Part shown: positions 1 to 6,151 of the stretch, in pieces
Numbering within the stretch: position 1 is the stretch's first letter
Layout: each line of letters opens with the position of its first letter
Source: Hymenobacter algoricola
Lineage (GTDB): Bacteria; Bacteroidota; Bacteroidia; Cytophagales; Hymenobacteraceae
Reading direction: 5' to 3'
Assembly (NCBI RefSeq): GCF_039539525.1
Contig: NZ_BAABDH010000021.1
Location: forward strand, 62,001 to 126,000
DNA length: 64,000 bases
The notes under the pieces: model-generated
The model's input: the letters and a program-made list of their open reading frames with translations, nothing else
Databases searched by the model: none
What the model was told of the DNA's origin: nothing
Program-made: the position numbers and the translations under genes

Positions 1-137
1 CGGTCATTCTCGCGCACGTCGAAGGGCTTGATGCCGGCTTCGACGGCGGCGAAGCAGGCCGGCCAGGTTTTCAGTTCGTGGGTACGGCGTTGGGTCGATT
101 CGGCAACGGGGCCGAAGAAAGGGGCATTGGAAGCCAT
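1..137 (-). CDS. DUF3850 domain protein (partial, C-terminus outside window)
   Basis: The first 45 or so codons of a leftward gene are present; the rest lies beyond the window edge. The translation starts MASNAPFFGP and continues with RRTHELKTWPACFAAVEAG and FDVREND. HELKTWP, a small spacer and an (F/L)xVRxND motif are the hallmark of DUF3850, a small ASCH/PUA-like fold thought to bind RNA. The ATG at 137 is the only sensible start. No function beyond the fold can be given. Confidence 0.6.
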   Translation of the reverse strand, partial: MASNAPFFGPVAESTQRRTHELKTWPACFAAVEAGIKPFDVREND

Positions 138-272
138 GGCAATTGTTGTTAAAGGGAGTTGAGATAAATGATTATACGGGGTTTGACCTTTATAAAATAC
201 TGTGGGATAGGTTGGTAATACAAAGAAAACAGGGACTCAAAATCGTCGAAGCGGCTCTCCGGAACTAGCGAG

Positions 273-1511
273 CTAGTGCAGGGCGGGTACCGCTTCCGCC
301 CGCCGGGCAGACTCCGGGACCGAAGCGGCCGGCAGGAAGCGCAGCCGCAGGGCCACGGCTACCATTACCGCAAACAATCCGACGACCACTCCCAGTGCCA
401 GCCGCAGCGTGACGCTGTCGGCCAGAAAGCCAATCAGCGGCGGCCCCAGCAGAAACCCGCCGTAGCCGATGGTCGAAACCATGCCAATGGCTACGCCCGG
501 CGCCAGGCCCCGCTGCCGACCCGCCGCACTAAATACCGTAGGCACAATGCCCGACAGCCCCAGCCCAATCAGAAACAGCCCGCCGATACCCACCACCGTC
601 TGCGGGACCAGCAGCATGCCAAGCAGCCCCACGAAAGCCAGCAGGCCGCCCACGGCCACCACCGGGCGCGGTCCGAACCACAGCACGAGGGCATCCCCAA
701 ACACCCGTCCGCAGGTCATGGTGAGGGAAAAGGCGGCGTAGCCCAGCGGGGCCAGGGCCGGCGTGGCGGCCGTATCCTGCACCAGATAAATCGTGCTCCA
801 GTCGGCCATGGCTCCTTCGCCCAGCATGCAGCAGAACGCTACCAGGCCCAAAGCCAGCAGGGCCGGGCGGGGCCACCGAAAGCGACTTCTGCGGGTGGGC
901 TCGGTGGTGGGTTCCGCAGCCGGCGCATCCGGGAGCAGGCTCGGTGCCACGGCCAGCACCAGCAGCAGGCTCCCGGCAGAAAAACCCAGCAGGTGAGGGC
1001 CGAAGCCCAACGCCAGCCGGGCGCTCAAAGCTCCCGCCCCGGCCCCCAGCATGCCGCCAAAGCTGAACGCGGCGTGAAACGACGACATAATAGGCTGCGC
1101 CTGCTGCTGCTCAACCTGCAGGGCCTGGCTGTTCATGGCCACGTCGAGCAGGCCGGTAGCCGCCCCCAGCAGCAGAAACAGCGTCATTACCTGCGCCGGC
1201 GTATGCAGCAGGGCCATGCCCGGAATCAGGCCGCAGAAGCCCAGCGCCCCGATGGTAGTAAGGCGGGCGCTGCCCAGGCGCTGGATCAGCCAGCCGGCCA
1301 GGGGCATGGCGACCCACGCACCCATGGCGTTGCAGAACAATACCTGGCCCAGGCCGCGGTGGGTGAGGCCGTAGCGGTTCTCCAACTCGGGCAGCCGGGC
1401 CGCCCAGTTGGCAAACAGCAGGCCGTGCAGGAAGAAAATCAGCATGACGGCCACGCGGGCCGGGTGCGGCAACTGCCGCACATCAGGGAAGCGGGAAAGC
1501 AGCTGAGGCAT
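273..1511 (-). CDS. MFS transporter, YbjJ/fucose-permease-like
   Basis: This 412-residue protein should be an inner-membrane major facilitator with about 12 hydrophobic segments. The N-terminus carries HGLLFANWAARLPELENRYG, which resembles the start of the YbjJ/FucP-like MFS branch, followed by GLGQVLFCNAMGAWVAMPLAG in the usual motif A region. The second half repeats the pattern after a charged central loop near residue 205 (TEPTRRSRFRW). The substrate is not readable; sugars or small organic molecules are typical of the branch. The gene is transcribed away from the AraC regulator at 2099, so control by that regulator is plausible but unproven. Start ATG at 1511 is preceded by an AT-rich stretch. 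Confidence 0.8.
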   Translation of the reverse strand: MPQLLSRFPDVRQLPHPARVAVMLIFFLHGLLFANWAARLPELENRYGLTHRGLGQVLFCNAMGAWVAMPLAGWLIQRLGSARLTTIGALGFCGLIPGMALLHTPAQVMTLFLLLGAATGLLDVAMNSQALQVEQQQAQPIMSSFHAAFSFGGMLGAGAGALSARLALGFGPHLLGFSAGSLLLVLAVAPSLLPDAPAAEPTTEPTRRSRFRWPRPALLALGLVAFCCMLGEGAMADWSTIYLVQDTAATPALAPLGYAAFSLTMTCGRVFGDALVLWFGPRPVVAVGGLLAFVGLLGMLLVPQTVVGIGGLFLIGLGLSGIVPTVFSAAGRQRGLAPGVAIGMVSTIGYGGFLLGPPLIGFLADSVTLRLALGVVVGLFAVMVAVALRLRFLPAASVPESARRAEAVPALH

Positions 1512-1806
1512 AACGTAACAAGAATGGAAACAGCAAAATTACGCTCTGGCCGCTCCTTTGGCTACCAGCTCTCTGCTCATTTATGATGCTGTGTTGCGTA
1601 TTTTTAAGCCATCATAATCCTGCAAACGATTGTTTGAGCATTATAATTCGTTGGCTGTAGTGGCAAGACCTCAACGCGGGCTTGCTGGGGTAGGGGCATA
1701 AAAAAAGCCGCCCCACCCGGAACGACTTTTAGTGGAATCAGAAACCGGAGAAAAATTCCCACCCAACTCCGGTCCGATCCTGGCCGCGGGGGCAAAGCCC
1801 GGGCGG
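1512..1806. other. Intergenic region upstream of the MFS gene
   Basis: No convincing gene is seen. The stretch is AT-rich relative to its surroundings and contains a perfect 8-bp inverted repeat, TTATGATG (1581-1588) and CATCATAA (1610-1617), and a second dyad CAAAC-GATT-GTTTG (1623-1636). Both lie 70-125 bp upstream of the MFS start and could be operator sites for leftward transcription. A 74-codon open frame here (1604-1828) has no protein-like features. Confidence 0.4.
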
Positions 1807-1965
1807 TCAGTCCTTGTCGGCTGCCCACACTGAAATGGGGCCGAACGATATATGTATGTTCGTCAGCAGGGGCCAGACCCCGGCAGTCGGAAAAGTCTTG
1901 GTGAAAAAGCCCGCCGTATGCTGTCGGAAGCTCAACCAGGGCAGCAACTCGGTAAGGCGACTCAT
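1807..1965 (-). CDS. Candidate small protein, 52 residues
   Basis: An uninterrupted small frame starts with ATG at 1965 (MSRLTELLPWLSF...) and ends in TGA at 1807. A perfect TAnnTTTG promoter element lies 19 bp upstream of the ATG (1984-1991 on the minus strand). The product is moderately hydrophobic and has no recognised domain. It sits between the MFS gene and the AraC gene, in the MFS orientation. The promoter is the main support; it may instead drive a long leader of the MFS gene. Confidence 0.25.
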   Translation of the reverse strand: MSRLTELLPWLSFRQHTAGFFTKTFPTAGVWPLLTNIHISFGPISVWAADKD

Positions 1966-1983
1966 TACCCAGTTGCTACAATA

Positions 1984-1991
1984 CAAAGGTA
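1984..1991 (-). promoter_or_regulatory. -7 promoter element TACCTTTG
   Basis: It matches the Bacteroidota -7 consensus TAnnTTTG exactly, on the minus strand. A TTG at 2009-2011 gives a spacer of 17 bp, a little shorter than the usual 19-21. It would drive leftward transcription of the small frame at 1807-1965 and perhaps the MFS gene. Confidence 0.4.
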
Positions 1992-2060
1992 GCGGCTGAA
2001 GTTAGAAACAACTACGCCTGTATTTGCAAATTCACATGCTATATTTAGCTGAATTGTCCC

Positions 2061-2072
2061 GCAAACGTTTGC
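2061..2072. promoter_or_regulatory. Palindrome GCAAACGTTTGC, LacI/PurR-like operator
   Basis: This perfect 12-bp palindrome lies 26 bp upstream of the AraC-type gene start at 2099. Its AAACGTTT core with a central CG is the form bound by LacI/GalR-family repressors, and it equals the centre of the E. coli PurR box. No LacI-family gene is in the window, so the binding protein is unknown. Confidence 0.4.
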
Positions 2073-2098
2073 AGAACGCAATTAAAGCATTATTTCTG

Positions 2099-2956
2099 AT
2101 GAAACTTCAGTTCGAGAATATTCAGGCTTCCACGGGCAGCTCTTTTACCCTGCTCCACCACACCAGCGTGAAAGAGAGCGGCATGGTTTGGCATCATCAT
2201 CCGGAATACGAGCTGGTGTTCATCCCGTCGGGGGGAGGCCGCCGGCACATCGGCAAGCACATTTCCCGCTTCGAGGAAGGCGAGCTGGTGTTCATTGGCC
2301 CCAACCTGCCGCACCTGAGCTTCAGCTACGGCCGCCAGGACCCCTACGAGCAGATTGTGCTGCAGCTGCGGGCCGACATGATGGGGGAGGCCTTCTGGCA
2401 GCTGCCCGAGCTGATGCCGGTACAGCAGCTGTTTGCCCGCTCCCACCAGGGACTGTCGTTTGGGGCCGAGACCCGGGCGGCGGTAGGAGCGGCCCTGCGC
2501 GAGATGACCACCCAGCCCTCGTTTCAGCGCCTGCTCACGCTGCTGCAGGTGCTGCAGCAGCTGGCGCAGGCCCCCGACGTGACGGTGCTGCACGCGGGCA
2601 GCAGCGGCCTGGGCAGGTACGGTAAGGAGAAGGAGCGCTTCAACCAGATCTACCAGTACGTGCAGCTGCACTACAACCACGACATTGAGGTGCGGGAGCT
2701 GGCCGACCTGGCCAACCTGTCGGTGCCGGCCTTCTGCAGCTACTTCAAGAAAATGACCGGCCAGACGCTGACCGACTTCGTGCAGGAATACCGCGTCAAC
2801 CAGGCCTGCCTACTATTGCTGACCGATGCCACCATCACCGAAGTCAGCTACGCCAGCGGGTTCAATAACCTGTCGCACTTCAACAAGACCTTCCGCAAGA
2901 TTACGGGGCATAGCCCGTCGGCGTACCGCAAGCAGAAAATGGCCGAGCTGGTGTAA
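2099..2956 (+). CDS. AraC-family transcriptional regulator with N-terminal cupin
   Basis: The protein has 285 residues from ATG 2099 (MKLQFENIQAS). I prefer this start because the 25 codons upstream overlap the palindrome at 2061. The N-terminal cupin sensor is visible as VWHHHPEYELVFIPSGGGRR and EGELVFIGPNLPH, the common carbohydrate-responsive layout. The C-terminal domain has two helix-turn-helix units: a first around VRELADLANLSVPAFCSYFKKMTG and a second around EVSYASGFNNLSHFNKTFRKITGHSPSAYR, which is a typical AraC signature. It should be a cytoplasmic regulator that binds a small ligand through its cupin. The divergent MFS gene is a candidate target. A bidirectional terminator follows at 3026. 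Confidence 0.9.
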   Translation: MKLQFENIQASTGSSFTLLHHTSVKESGMVWHHHPEYELVFIPSGGGRRHIGKHISRFEEGELVFIGPNLPHLSFSYGRQDPYEQIVLQLRADMMGEAFWQLPELMPVQQLFARSHQGLSFGAETRAAVGAALREMTTQPSFQRLLTLLQVLQQLAQAPDVTVLHAGSSGLGRYGKEKERFNQIYQYVQLHYNHDIEVRELADLANLSVPAFCSYFKKMTGQTLTDFVQEYRVNQACLLLLTDATITEVSYASGFNNLSHFNKTFRKITGHSPSAYRKQKMAELV

Positions 2957-3025
2957 GGCAGAAGCTGCGGATGGGAGAGGCTGCGGATGGCCGCGGGATT
3001 CGACCGGTCCTGTTTTTCACTTAGG

Positions 3026-3068
3026 CCATAGAAAAGCCCCGGACAAAGCGTCCGGGGCTTTTCTATGG
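3026..3068. terminator. Bidirectional terminator
   Basis: A perfect 19-bp inverted repeat, CCATAGAAAAGCCCCGGAC and its complement, encloses the loop AAAGC, with A/T tracts on both sides of the GC stem. It sits between the AraC-type gene and the leftward small frame at 3079. Confidence 0.85.
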
Positions 3069-3078
3069 GGTAGGTAAA

Positions 3079-3213
3079 TTAAGCTTTCGGGCGGCAGCCG
3101 GAGCGTTGGTTACGCCTGTGCGCCACGCGCTGACGCTGGTACTGGGCGTACTGGTCGGCCGAGATAATGGCTCTCGACTCCAGGTCGGTGTCATTTTCGG
3201 AATGCTGCTGCAT
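3079..3213 (-). CDS. Small protein or gene remnant related to the Spy-like protein at 3594
   Basis: A 44-residue frame (MQQHSENDTDLESRAI...) ends beside the bidirectional terminator. Its centre, ISADQYAQYQRQRVAHRRN, resembles the end of the helical domain of the neighbouring secreted protein (LNADQYNKYAQQRAERMSK). It has no signal peptide and is far too short to be a full copy. It may be a decayed paralogue or a genuine small protein; the adjoining terminator is compatible with transcription. Confidence 0.35.
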   Translation of the reverse strand: MQQHSENDTDLESRAIISADQYAQYQRQRVAHRRNQRSGCRPKA

Positions 3214-3593
3214 GGTAAGAATACAATAAGGAGGAGGCGAAACCTGCCCCGCGTTTCGGCGGCGGGGGCTACTCAAAGCTACCCCGAGCCACGGCACCGA
3301 AACCGGATAATCGGCCGGCGCGACGATTGTCCCGACCAGCCGGGGGATTGTGCCGCCGGTTGGGTAGCAGGAGTGCGTTCTAAGCCGTATTGCCCCGGTG
3401 GCGGCGCGCTTAGAAGAGCGGGTCGGCGCAAGGTTTAACGGCGAAAAGTATATTTTAAATTTAGCCCGCAGCCGTCGGGAATGCCAAAAAATGGCACGTC
3501 AGTTGTCTATTGGGGTATCAGAAGCGCTGAGGCTGGTATCAGCTTCTCCCCGATAAATTAACATTTCACCTACGTCCCTTACCCGTTGTTGCC
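3214..3593. other. Intergenic region upstream of the secreted helical protein
   Basis: No gene is supported. The right half (3440-3593) is AT-richer and likely holds the promoter of the gene at 3594, but no full TTG...TAnnTTTG pair was found. A direct repeat GGTATCAG lies at 3514 and again near 3534. Confidence 0.4.
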
Positions 3594-4040
3594 ATGAAAA
3601 AGATCCTCATTCTGCTCGCCGCTTTCTCCTTTTCCGCCGCTGCCGTTTCGGCCCAGACCGTGACGACGAAAGTGAAGTCCAAGGATAAAAAAGAGCAGGT
3701 CGGCAAAACCCCGAAAACCCCTGAGCAGCGCGCCGACCACATGGCCCGGCGCCTGACCAAATCCCTGCAGCTGACGACCGACCAGACCGCCAGAGTGCGG
3801 CAGCTCTACCTGGCCCAGGCCCAGGAAATGCAGGCCCGCGGTGCCAAGTACGCCGCCGAAAACAACAAAGCCGGCCGCCACGCCGACAAGAAAGCCAGCC
3901 GGGAGCGGTACGACGCCCAGCTGAAGCAGATTCTGAACGCCGACCAGTACAATAAATACGCCCAGCAGCGGGCCGAGCGGATGAGCAAGCACAAGGAAGG
4001 CTTGGGCCAGCGTAAGGACAAGCTGAAGGTTAAAAGCTAA
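3594..4040 (+). CDS. Secreted Spy/DUF4890-like helical protein
   Basis: This is a 148-residue exported protein. A clear signal peptide (MKKILILLAAFSFSAAAVSAQ) is followed by a highly charged, helix-forming region: RADHMARRLTKSLQLTTDQTARV then LYLAQAQEMQARG and ILNADQYNKYAQQR. The spacing LTxxQ...L...LxxDQY is that of small periplasmic helical proteins in Bacteroidota (DUF4890, Spy/CpxP-like). A chaperone or envelope-stress role is possible by family resemblance only. It is followed by its own terminator at 4062 and appears monocistronic. A short related fragment lies upstream on the other strand (3079-3213). Confidence 0.75.
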   Translation: MKKILILLAAFSFSAAAVSAQTVTTKVKSKDKKEQVGKTPKTPEQRADHMARRLTKSLQLTTDQTARVRQLYLAQAQEMQARGAKYAAENNKAGRHADKKASRERYDAQLKQILNADQYNKYAQQRAERMSKHKEGLGQRKDKLKVKS

Positions 4041-4373
4041 TTCCACTGCATATATAGAAATGCCCCGGCGGTTTCGTCGGGGCTTTTTTGTGTGGCGGCT
4101 ACGCGGCTGCCAAATGGACCGGTAGCCGCTCCGGGCCGGCGTTGCCGCGAATTTAGGAAGGCCCGAATCCAGCCCGGGAGGGACAAAAATTGCTGACAGC
4201 CAGCTATGTAGCTGCTCTGAGGTATAGGAATTACGCCCGGGTAAGCTCAACTTTTTGGTGAACAATGAGTATTTCCTACGGTTGGCTTAAGAATACCCGG
4301 CTCCCGGCGGCCCTTCGCTCCCGGGACTACCCCGCTGCCCGCCCCGACATCTCACCGCTAAACGCTTTCTGCT
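4041..4373 (+). other. Intergenic region upstream of the pao operon
   Basis: After the terminator of the upstream gene, about 280 bp precede the pao operon. No gene or full promoter match is seen. An AT-richer patch (AACTTTTTGGTGAACAATGAG, about 4248-4268) is the most likely promoter area. Confidence 0.35.
4062..4089 (+). terminator. Intrinsic terminator after the Spy-like gene
   Basis: Stem GCCCCG/CGGGGC around a GCGGTTTCGT loop, followed by TTTTTT. Confidence 0.85.
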
Positions 4374-5015
4374 ATGCCCCACGATTTTACGTCCGATCCG
4401 GCGGCGGCCCCGCCCGGCGGCCCTCCGAACGATGGTTCGCGCCGCACCTTTATGAAACAGGCCGGCGGCATCCTGGGGCTGGCCCTGGCGCCGCCGCTGA
4501 TCAGTCAGGCTGAGCGGCTGACGGCCTTCTCCAAAACCGTGGAAGGCGTCTCGACCATGCAGCTGAAAGTGAACGGCACGGTGCGCAGCATTCAGGCCGA
4601 GCCCCGGGTGAGCCTGCTCGACGCCCTGCGCGAGTACATGGACCTGACCGGCACCAAGAAGGGCTGCGACCATGGGCAGTGTGGCGCCTGCACGGTGCAC
4701 GTAGATGGCCGCCGCATCAACTCCTGCATGACGCTGGCCGTCATGAACCAGGGCAAGGAAATTACGACCATCGAAGGCCTGGCGAAAGGCGAGGAGCTGC
4801 ACCCGATGCAGACCGCCTTCCTCAAGCACGACGGCTTCCAGTGCGGCTACTGCACGCCGGGCCAGATCATGTCGGGCGTGGCCTGCGTGCGCGAGGGCCA
4901 CGCCACTTCCGACGACCAGACCCGCGAGTGGATGAGCGGCAACCTGTGCCGCTGCGGCGCCTATCCCAATATCGTGGCCGCCGTGCGTGAGGTGCAGCAA
5001 AAAGGAGGAGCCTAG
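4374..5015 (+). CDS. paoA: Periplasmic aldehyde oxidoreductase, 2Fe-2S subunit (PaoA-like)
   Basis: This is the small iron-sulfur subunit of a xanthine-oxidase-family molybdoenzyme, 213 residues. It passes electrons from the molybdenum centre to FAD through two [2Fe-2S] clusters. The N-terminus has a Tat signal (GSRRTFMKQAGGILGLALAP), so the folded complex should be exported. The plant-type ferredoxin motif is GCDHGQCGACTVHVDG with a fourth Cys in INSCMTLAV; the second cluster is held by GFQCGYCTPGQ and GNLCRCGAYPNIV. It is the first gene of the operon paoA-paoB-paoC-xdhC-mocA, three bases before the next gene. The Tat signal favours PaoA over cytoplasmic xanthine dehydrogenase. Confidence 0.9.
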   Translation: MPHDFTSDPAAAPPGGPPNDGSRRTFMKQAGGILGLALAPPLISQAERLTAFSKTVEGVSTMQLKVNGTVRSIQAEPRVSLLDALREYMDLTGTKKGCDHGQCGACTVHVDGRRINSCMTLAVMNQGKEITTIEGLAKGEELHPMQTAFLKHDGFQCGYCTPGQIMSGVACVREGHATSDDQTREWMSGNLCRCGAYPNIVAAVREVQQKGGA

Positions 5016-5018
5016 ACT

Positions 5019-6002
5019 ATGAACAACTTCAGCTACACCCAGGCCAGTACGGCCAAGGAAGCCACCAGCCTCCGCAAAGACAAGCCGGACGCGGCCTACA
5101 TTGCCGGCGGCACCACGCTGCTCGATCTGATGAAAGCCCACCTGGAGGAGCACTCCCAGCTGGTCGACATCAATATGCTGCCCTTCAAAGGCATCGAGCA
5201 AACCAAGGACGGACTGCGCATCGGGGCTATGGAGCGCATGAGCGACGTGGGCGAAAACGCGCTGGTGCTCCAGCACTACCCGGCCGTGTCGGAGTCGCTG
5301 CTGCTGGCGGCCTCGCCCCAGCTGCGCAATATGGCCAGCATCGGGGGCAACATCCTGCAGCGCACCCGCTGCGGCTACTTCCGCGACGCGGCCTTTCCCT
5401 GCAACAAGCGCGTGCCCGGCTCGGGCTGCCCGGCCCTGGACGGCGACAACCACAACCTGGCCATTCTGGGCACCTCCGACGCCTGCATTGCCACGGCCTA
5501 CCCCGGCGACCTGTCGGTGGCCCTGGCCGCCTTCGATGCGGTGCTGACCCTGGAAAACCAGAAGGGCAAGCAGCGCACCGTGCCCGTGACGGAGTTTTAC
5601 CTGCTGCCCGGCAAAACGCCCCAGCGGGAAACCGTGCTGGAGCCCGGCGAGCTGATTGTGGCCGTCACCATTCCGACCGCCACCCACACCCGCCGCTCCA
5701 CCTACCTGAAGGTGCGGGAGCGGGCCAGCTACGCGTATGCTCTGACCTCGGCCGCGGTAGGCCTCGATGTGCAGGGGGGAACCATCCGCTCGGCCCGCGT
5801 GGCGCTGGGCGGGGTGGGTACCAAGCCCTGGCGCAGTCCCGAAGCCGAGAAAGTGCTGACCGGCGCCCCGGCTACCGAAGCCACCTTCCGCGCAGCGGCG
5901 GCAGCGGCGCTGCGCGGCGCCCAGCCCCGCAAGGAAAACGCTTTCAAGGTAGAGCTGGCCCAGAATACGCTGGTGCAGGCACTCATGAAAGTAGCCGGGT
6001 AA
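5019..6002 (+). CDS. paoB: Aldehyde oxidoreductase FAD-binding subunit (PaoB-like)
   Basis: The 327-residue FAD subunit of the molybdenum hydroxylase. Residues 25-40 (DAAYIAGGTTLLDLMKA) form the FAD-binding loop of the family, and NMASIGGNILQRTRC is the second flavin motif. A Cys-rich insertion follows (RCGYFRDAAFPCNKRVPGSGC), which in E. coli PaoB binds an extra [4Fe-4S] cluster. This feature separates PaoB from ordinary XdhB-type subunits. It has no signal peptide and should travel with PaoA through the Tat system. A palindromic element separates it from paoC. Confidence 0.9.
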   Translation: MNNFSYTQASTAKEATSLRKDKPDAAYIAGGTTLLDLMKAHLEEHSQLVDINMLPFKGIEQTKDGLRIGAMERMSDVGENALVLQHYPAVSESLLLAASPQLRNMASIGGNILQRTRCGYFRDAAFPCNKRVPGSGCPALDGDNHNLAILGTSDACIATAYPGDLSVALAAFDAVLTLENQKGKQRTVPVTEFYLLPGKTPQRETVLEPGELIVAVTIPTATHTRRSTYLKVRERASYAYALTSAAVGLDVQGGTIRSARVALGGVGTKPWRSPEAEKVLTGAPATEATFRAAAAAALRGAQPRKENAFKVELAQNTLVQALMKVAG

Positions 6003-6011
6003 AAGAATAAA

Positions 6012-6125
6012 AGAACGTCCTGCTTCAGCTTTTCGGCGCTTACCGAAGCACCGCGCGCGTCGTCGAAGGCAGCCGGTGCCGAAGTGCCGGACGTGCTCCG
6101 GCGCTGCCCGGCAGGACGCTGTTCT
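6012..6125. repeat. Palindromic intergenic element inside the pao operon
   Basis: Arms AGAACGTCCTGC (6012-6023) and GCAGGACGCTGTTCT (6111-6125) bound a GC-rich core with further dyads (CTTTTCGG/CCGAAG). It resembles the dispersed elements at 8511 and 62691 in length, position and arm character, but with diverged arms. It fills most of the 149-bp gap between paoB and paoC. Confidence 0.5.
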
Positions 6126-6151
6126 ATCAGTAGTCAAGAATCAACTCCCCC

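Noticed and set aside
1604..1828. 74-codon frame in the MFS upstream region
   Set aside because: Arg/Pro-rich, overlaps dyads that look regulatory, no start context.
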